A DNA stretch of 64,000 bases from positions 316,327,077-316,391,076 of the forward strand of contig NC_057813.1 of assembly GCF_018294505.1 (NCBI RefSeq). Direction: 5' to 3'. The position numbers and the translations under genes were made by a program. Shown here piece by piece: positions 57,637-64,000 of the stretch. The number at the start of each line of letters is the position of its first letter. The first letter of the stretch is position 1. The stretch comes from Triticum aestivum (taxonomy: Eukaryota > Streptophyta > Magnoliopsida > Poales > Poaceae). The notes under the pieces are model-generated. The model ran no database searches, had not been told where the DNA came from, and saw only the letters and a program-made list of their open reading frames with translations.

Positions 57637-58485
57637 TGACATGGAGCATCCCACGGTCATCCCCATGGATGTACCTACATCTCCCACGACCCCACTTGGA
57701 CCAACGACAAGAGCTCGAGCAAAGGCTATCGAAGATAAGGTGAACTTGCTCCTCTCCGAACTTCCACTTTCTACTTATGAGACATGGCTACTACCTCATG
57801 CGGAGACCCTATGTGTGATCAGGTATTTGGAGGAAAGCCATGGATCAGCTACACCCAACGGACAAGACAGAGAGGACACAAAGTTCATTGGACAAGAAGA
57901 AGGACTGCTCGAAACTCCCAATCATCGGACAACCGACGTCTCCCGGACGTCCGACGCCTGGAGGCACCGACCGACCAGCCAAGTCCCAACCAGCGCACGC
58001 TCTAGCGCCCGGATGTCCGAGCAACACCGGACGACCGACACCTCCCAGCGTCCGGACGACCGAACAACACCGAACGACCGGCACCACCACACCCGAGCCA
58101 AAACGTCGGAAGTGTGGAGACCCCCGAACGATTGATGGACCGGATGACCGACAAGTCCTGGCCAGAGCCAAAACATTAGACGCCCGACTGGCACCGGACG
58201 TCCGGACCCTCGCGAGCCTTCGGATGACCGGTGACAGTCAGATGTCCGATGGTTGTATGTCCTCCCGCGTGTTGGGCCGAAGCCCACATAGCCTTTCGTC
58301 CACAAAGAGTATAAATAGACCTCCTCCTCCTCCCTCTTTCTAGGGCCAGCATTGTGATAGCTCATATCTGAGATAGAGCTTTGCTCATCCACTTGGTTAC
58401 TTCTCCTCGGAGCTCACGACCTCTTAGGAGAAGATTCCCCAAGCGGATTCAAGACCCCATCACGGGAAGACCCTTCAAGACCTCC
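57637..58485 (+). repeat. Element H 3' LTR, left part
   Basis: Starts TGACATGGAGCATCCC, a slightly changed LTR start next to a deletion. Follows the 5' LTR but without the 48-bp array; at least six GACGTCC or ACGTCC sites. TATA at 58310-58318. K is inserted after CCTCC (58481-58485). The rest should lie beyond the window. Confidence 0.85.
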
Positions 58486-59575
58486 TGATGTAGGGTAGAA
58501 CCCTAGATGCCCGATCTTTCACGATTGGAGGGGAACCTATGAAGAACACGAAGAACACGAGGGGGAAATCGAGGGGAACATGAGGGAAACACGAGAGAAA
58601 TCACTCAACCAACAAGATATAGTCACACATATGCTAGATCCTCATAACACAAAGAGTGATACACGATTCAAAGTCAACAAGGGACGATACAAAGGGTAAC
58701 CGATTCTTCTCTGTGGGGAGGTCTAGAGTTCTTCCCGTTAGGGGCCTTGAATCCTAGTGTATCTTCTCCGTAGAGGCATGGTCTCTCTCAGAGGAGCATA
58801 TCCGGATGGATGAGCGAAGCTCTATCTCACATATGAGCTAACACAATGCTAACCCTAGAAAGAGGGCGGAGGAGGTCTATTTATAGTCTTAGTGGAAGAA
58901 AGGGTAAGTGGCTTCGACCCAACACGCGGGTGGTCACACAGGCGTCGGACGTCCAATGGTCACCGGTCGTCCGAAGGCTCGCGAGGGTCCGGACGTCCGG
59001 TGCCGGTCGGGCGTCCGATGCTTAGGCTCTGGTCAGGACTTGTCGGGCGTCCAGTCTGGGTCGGTCGTCCGGTCGGTCGGTCATCTGGAAGTCTCCATTC
59101 TTCCAATGTCTGGGCTCGGGTGTGGTGGTGCCGGTCGTCCGGAGAGGCTCGGTCGTCCGGGCGCTGGGAGGTGTCGGACGTCCGGCCGGCATCGGTCATC
59201 CGGCCGCTATAGCATTCGAAGGCTGGGACTTGTCTGGTCGGTTGGAGACTCCGGGCGTCGGCCATCTGAGAGGCGTCGGTAGTCTGATGACTGGGAGTTT
59301 CAAGTGGTCCTTCTTCTTGTACATTGAACTTGGTGTCCTCGCCGTCTTGTCCATTGGGTGCAGCTGATCCGTGGCTTCCCTCCAAATACCTGATCACACA
59401 TAGGGTCTCCGCATGCGGTAGTAGCCATGTCTCATAGGTAGAAAGTGGTAGTTCAGAGAGGAGCGAGTTCACCTTATCTTCGATAGCCTTTGCTCGAGCT
59501 CTTGTCATTGGTCCAGGTGGTGTCGTGGGAGATGTAGATATGTCCATGGGGATGATCGTGGGATGCTCCGCATCA
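58486..59575 (-). repeat. Element K 3' LTR
   Basis: Minus strand TGATGCGGAGCATCC to CTACCCTACATCA, 1090 bp. GC-rich middle with many GACGTCC-type sites (58946-59180). TATA on minus at 58878-58887. Forms an inverted repeat with 57637-58485. Confidence 0.9.
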
Positions 59576-59586
59576 TATCCCCCCCT
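59576..59586 (-). promoter_or_regulatory. Polypurine tract of K
   Basis: On minus AAGGGGGGGATA next to the LTR start. The codons here read GGYDAEHP and run on into the LTR. Confidence 0.75.
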
Positions 59587-62001
59587 TGGGAAAGATCCAA
59601 CCACGGATCGAAAGCTTCATCACCATGGTATGGCTAGAGGTCTCTGACATTGAAGATGTCGCTTACATTGTACTTGTCGCTTGGGAGGTCGATCTTGTAA
59701 GCATTGTTGTTGTAGCCTGCTAGCACCTTGAAAGGTCCATCGGCTCAGGGTAGAAGTTTGGACTTGCATTGGGGAAGCGGTCCTTGTGAAGGTGTAGCCA
59801 CACAAGATCTCCGATGTTGAATATCATGGGTTGCTTGTTGATGTTGAGCTTGGTCGCAAGTCGTTGTACTTGGCGCTCGATGGTGAGCCTTGTATCTTCA
59901 TGCATCTTCTTGAGGTATCTTTCTCGTGCACTTGCGTCCATGTTGGTGCGCTCTTGTAGTGGAAGAGGCATAATGTCCAATGGGGACAATGGGTTGAAGC
60001 CATAGAGTGGAGAGTGTGCGGTTCGTCACCTCCGTTTGGCCATCGGTTTGGGGATGGTATGCCGAAGAGAACAAGAGCTTGATTCCGAGCTTGGCGCATA
60101 GAGTCTTCCAAAAGTAACTCAAGAACTTGACGTCGTGGTCCGGGACAATCGTCTTTGGCACTCCATGGAGGCGCAAGATTTCCGTACAAAAAAGATTTGC
60201 AATATGTGAAGCATCGTCTATCTTATTGCATGGGATAAAATGAGCCATCTTAGAGAATCGGTCCACAACAACAAACATGGAATCCTTTCCATTTTGAGTT
60301 CTAGGCAAACCAAGTACAAAGTCCATGCTAATGTCTTCCCAAGGTTGATCAAGAATAGGAAGATGCATGTAAAGACCATGGGATTGAGCTTTTCACTTAG
60401 CTTTGCGACATGTAGAGCATTGGTTGGTGAAGCGTGAGACATCGTGGAACATCTTGGGCCAAAAATAGTTCTTGGAGAGCGTAGCAAATGTCTTGTCGCA
60501 TCCAAAGTGTCCCATGAGTCCGCCTCCATGAGCCTCTTGCAAAAGAAGCAAATGAAGATAAGACTCGGGAATGCAAAGTTTGTTAACTCTCATAAGATAA
60601 TCATCCTTGATGTAATATCGTTCCCAAGATGTATTCGTCAAACACTTGGCATAAGGAATTGCAAAAGTAGGATCATGCGCATACAAGTCTTTGATGTGCT
60701 CAAATCCAATGACATTCAACTCAATTTTAGTGACTAGCATGCATATGCGGGAAAGAGCATCCGCCACTACATTTTCCTTACCTTCGATGTACTTGATGAC
60801 ATAAGGAAAAGACTCAATGAATTCACTCCATTTAGCATGACGCTTGTTCAACTTAGTTTGACCCTTTAGGTACTTTAGCATTTCATGGTCGGTATGGATG
60901 ATAAATTCATGAGGGCGAAGATAATGTTCCCATTCATGCAAAACTCACACTAAAGAATATAGCTCTTTGTCATAGATGGGGTAATTGAGTTGCGCTCCGG
61001 AAAGTTTTTCACTAAAATATGCTATGGGGCGCTTCTCTTGCATTAACACACCTCCTATGCCATTACCACTAGTATCACAATGAATTTCAAAAGGTTTGTC
61101 AAAGTTGGGTAATGCAAGCACGGGAGCATGAGTAAGAAAATTCTTAAGCTCATTAAATGCAGTTCTTAGGATGGTCCCCAAACAAATGGCGCATTTTTCT
61201 TACTCAAAGAATGTCAAGGTGGAGCAATGGTGCTAAAGTCCTTCACAAAGCGACGATAGAAACCGGCTAAACCAAGAAAACTACGCACTTGATGCAAGTT
61301 TGTTTGTTGGGGCCAAGTTTTAATAGCATTGATCTTAGATTCATCTACATGAACACCCTTAGAAGACACAACAAAACCCAAGAAACAAGCTTATCAACAC
61401 CAAAAAGGCATTTTGTCCATATTAGCATAAGGCGCTCTTTTCTAAGGGTTTGCAACACGGTTCTAAGATGGGTGACATGATCTTTGAGGGATTTGCTAAA
61501 GACAAGAATATCATCAAAATAGACCACAACAAATACACCAATATAGAGATGAAGAACAAAGTGCATGACTCGCATGAAAGTACCGGGTGCTTCGGATAAA
61601 TCCATTGGTATAATTAGCCATTCATATAAGCCAAATTTGGTCTTAAATGTGGTTTTCCATTCATCACCTTCTTGGATGCGTATTTGATTGTAGCCGCTCT
61701 TATGATCAATCTTAGGGAAAATGGCGGCTCCGCTAAGCTCATCAAGCATATCATCTAAGCATGGAATAGGGTAGCGATATCTAATGGTGATAGCATTGAT
61801 GGGACAGTAATCAGAAACCATGCGATAAGTACCTTCTTTCTTTGGAACAAGTATGATCGGAACGGCACAAGGGCTCAAGCTTTCATGTACTTGACCATTG
61901 TCGATGAGTTGTTGTACTTGCCGTTGGATCTCCTTAGTTTCCTCGGGGTTTACGTGATATGGAGCCTTGTTAGGTAGGGGTGCTCCGCGGATGAGGTCGA
62001 T
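59587..62001 (-). pseudogene. Element K RT, RNase H and integrase, broken
   Basis: Minus strand: RT frame 61878-61345 ([35 protein letters not shown] at 61510-61521), shift near 61440, thumb and RNase H ([26 protein letters not shown]), stop near 60945, then 60941-60393 with [24 protein letters not shown] and the integrase zinc domain ([19 protein letters not shown]). The integrase core, 60368-59898, has [19 protein letters not shown] and [11 protein letters not shown] deletion near 60005 removes some 40-50 codons after the Glu. The last part (NIGDLVWLHLHKDRFPN) is shifted near 59740. No chromodomain is seen; the tail goes into the LTR instead. Confidence 0.87.
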
Positions 62002-64000
62002 TCAGTGTTCAATGCCTCGTAGAGGAGGTAGGCCCGGAGGTAGCTCGTCGGGGAAAACATCTTGGATTTCCTGCAAAAGAGAAGACAACACTAAAGGTAG
62101 ATTGTGAGAGGTGTTAGTTTTTGGTACCTCGTCCTTGCACACGAGGATATAGTGCATAACACTTGATGGGTTCTCACACACTTCTCTTATCTCACTTTTG
62201 GGGGCAAATATGACTAAATTTCTCTTGTCGCTCATCATGGAGACACTCGATTTTTGCTTGTGGCGCTCACTCTCTTTTTGGTGGGTCACTCTCTCACTCT
62301 TTTCTCCATGATGGGTGGCTTGCTTGTCGGTGATCACTTGACTTGGAGAGATAGGTCGTAGCACGAACTCCTTTCCTTTCATCTTGAATCTATTAGCGAT
62401 TGGTACGACCGTTGTGGATGACGCCGCGATCAAATTGCCATGGTCGGCCAAGAAGCAGGTGGAAAATGGACATTGGGATGACATCACACTCCAAAGTGTC
62501 TTCATATGCTGCAATTTTGAAGGAAACTTTGACCGTATGCTCAACTTGTATAGTGCCGGAATTGCTTAGCCATTGGACCTTGTATGGGTGCGGGTGCTTC
62601 ATCTTGACCAATTGGAGCTTGGAGCATAGTTCTTCACTTGCCAAGCTGTGACAACTCCCTCCATCGATGATGACCTTGACGGACCTTCCATTGATGTCGG
62701 CCTTCGTGTGGAAGATGTGGCATCTTTGGTCTTCGTCTTGTTGATGTTGAAGATTCAAGACTTTGGAGACAACGAGAGCGGTGCTCGAATCCTCATCAAA
62801 AAAGACTTGAGCATCTTCATCTTTGTTCACGCGCTGGTGCATGGCCACTTGCTCAAGGGCCTCCATTTCCTCTTCACTCATGGAGTCATAGGTTCCATCG
62901 TCATTGAGGATCATGGTGCGCTTGTTGGTATACTCAAAGGACTTGTGGCCTTGGCCACCGCAAGTGAAACACTTGATAGAACTTGTCTTGACGGTCGCAT
63001 CAGTTGCAGTAGATGATGAAGCACGCGGCTTGAAGTTGCTTGTAGTAGGAGGACGACTTGAGGTTGTTGAAGTTTTCTTGTAACTCGACTTGTCGCTGTT
63101 TGTAGATGGCTTGGTTGAGGTAGAAGGTGTTTTAGTTGTTGAAGCTTGGGTGTTGGAAAAGCCGTAGTTGTTGGACAAGTACTTGGCTTACTTGAAGTCA
63201 TCTTGCACTTGACGTTACACTTTGGTAGCTTGATGCATGAGCTCAATGAGTTTGGAGTAGGGTTGGAAGTCGGCAATCTTCTTGATGGGATGATTGAGGT
63301 TATTCAAGAAACGGGCCATAGTTTGCTCATCATCTTCCATGACATTGGCTCTTATCATGGCAATCTCCATTTCCTTGTAGTATTCTTCAACACTCTTTGT
63401 TCCTTGCTTGAGGAGTTGGAGCTTCTTGAAGAGATCGCGATTGTAGTATGTTGGCACAAAGCGTGCGCGCATGACATATTTCATTTCCTCCCATGTGGTG
63501 ATTGCTGGTTCACCTCTTGCTTCTCAGCGCTCAAGGACTTGTTCCCACCATATGAGCACATAGTCTTGGAACTCAAGGGATGCCATAGCGATCTTCTTCT
63601 CTTCCTCGTAGTTGTGCAAACGAAAGATCTTGTCGACCTTCAATGCCCATGAAAGGTACTCTTCGGGATCATTACTTCCATGGAACTTGGGTATGGTGAA
63701 CTTGAGCTTGCCGTACCATTGCTCTTCATTGTGTTGGGGTCGAGGGTGATGATGACGCCCTTGACGTGAAGGATTATCAACCTCATGTTGCTGTTGGCAT
63801 GGAGGATTATCAACCTCATGTTGCTCTTGGCGTGGAGGATGTCCATAGTTATCTTGCTCTTGATCAACTTGAGGTTGTGGAGGAGCTTGAGGAACTTGAT
63901 GATGTGCTTTTGCTTGATAGTTCCTCTCTTGAACTTCTTCGTGAAGTGCTTCTCGGTACTCACAATTTTGTCGGTTGCACGTGGCTATGGTTCGACTAGA
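62002..64000 (-). pseudogene. Element K gag and protease, broken, 5' end outside window
   Basis: Minus strand: Gln/Arg/His-rich gag N-terminal part with an 11-residue repeat (63836-63771), capsid-like core (KFHGSNDPEEYLSWALKVDKIF; YYNRDLFKKLQLLKQG, YYKEMEIAMIRANV, ARFLNNLNHP) with breaks near 63523, 63216 and 63187. The frame 63178-62393 has the zinc knuckle KCFTCGGQGHKSFEY (last Cys is Tyr), the acidic stretch and retropepsin IIDGGSCHSLAS (DGGS at 62654-62665). A shift near 62395 leads to the RT linker (MKGKEFVLRPISPSQVI; FPDELPPGLPPLRGIEH) and TGA at 62002-62004. Confidence 0.86.
63771..63836 (-). repeat. 33-bp coding tandem repeat in K gag, two copies
   Basis: GGATTATCAACCTCATGTTG (plus strand) starts at 63771 and 63804. 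On minus it encodes two 11-residue units of type QQHEVDNP. H has a single related unit near 40390-40425. Confidence 0.8.

Larger units (their letters stand above)
36998..58485 (+). mobile_element. Element H: second CRM-like family, split and deleted
   Basis: Visible parts: 5' LTR (36998-38094), Met-type primer site, leader, gag (39585-41260), protease (to 41892), then the I/J insertion, RT and RNase H (56306-57636) and the left part of the 3' LTR (57637-58485), in which K is inserted. Missing are the protease-RT linker (lost with the left end of I) and all of integrase (a deletion joins RNase H linker to LTR at about 57635). H is inserted in G's LTR with CCTAG on the left. Confidence 0.87.
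58486..64000 (-). mobile_element. Element K: H-family element, opposite orientation, open at window end
   Basis: Read on minus from the window edge: gag (from before 64000), protease, RT, RNase H, integrase, polypurine tract and 3' LTR (59575-58486). Leader and 5' LTR lie beyond 64000. K is inserted head-on in H's 3' LTR, after CCTCC. It fills in what H lacks (protease-RT linker and integrase), so the two together give the family's full order. Confidence 0.9.

Noticed and set aside
58892..59282. Plus-strand ORFs of 106 and 124 codons in K's LTR
   Set aside because: Reverse of K's LTR-encoded tail; shadow frames.
1..64000. Host protein-coding gene, tRNA, rRNA or CRISPR
   Set aside because: All long frames with recognisable motifs are retrotransposon domains. 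The primer sites match tRNA 3' ends only and have no tRNA body. The spaced repeats (28, 33 and 48 bp) are contiguous tandem repeats without spacers.

Overview
The window looks like plant nuclear DNA, most probably from a large-genome grass of the wheat, barley and rye tribe (Triticeae). Everything I can identify is LTR retrotransposon. I see no host gene, rRNA, tRNA or CRISPR, and no bacterial or organellar gene. The tribe is inferred from the LTR starts (TGATACGTCTCCAACG, TGATACGTCCATTTTGC, TGAAAGCACAAGTGC) and from the depth of nesting. It is recognition from memory, not a database match.

The 64 kb resolves into eleven copies, named A to K here, in six families. (1) A, B and C are Ty3/gypsy chromovirus-like elements, probably of the CRM clade, with an LTR of about 920 bp, an initiator-Met tRNA primer site and a gag-PR-RT-RH-INT polyprotein whose C-terminal tail is encoded in the LTR. 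(2) E is a gag-only relative (TR-GAG type) with its own U3. (3) D and F are Athila-like elements with at most gag and protease and no RT or integrase. (4) I and J are Athila-like elements with full gag-pol, on the minus strand. (5) H and K are a second CRM-like family, in opposite orientations. (6) G is an older element seen only as part of its 3' internal region and LTR; its superfamily is uncertain.

Layout: G is the outermost host. F (minus strand, to about 34950) lies in G's internal region. C (to 24054) lies in F, A (to 20639) in C's 5' LTR, B (289-15540) in A's gag, and D (5875-13332) in B between RNase H and integrase. E (27033-31542) is a separate insertion in F's protease region. Further right, H (from 36998) sits in G's LTR, the I/J tandem (41893-56305) sits in H's pol, and K (58486 to the window end) is inserted head-on in H's 3' LTR. 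Target-site duplications are visible at both ends for B (GAAAC), D (TCGCT) and E (CACTC/CAGTC). For A, C, H, J and K only one end is visible, and its presumed duplication is named.

Every long polyprotein is broken by stops, frameshifts or deletions, so no copy looks autonomous as it stands. The more unusual signals are: a 103-bp leader module with a conserved inverted repeat shared by B and E; E's U3, which is open from the LTR start to a stop inside the TATA box and in frame with a non-gag ORF; a repeated polypurine 13-mer inside the Athila-like elements; an LTR-internal-LTR-internal tandem; and mosaic sharing of disabling lesions among A, B and C.
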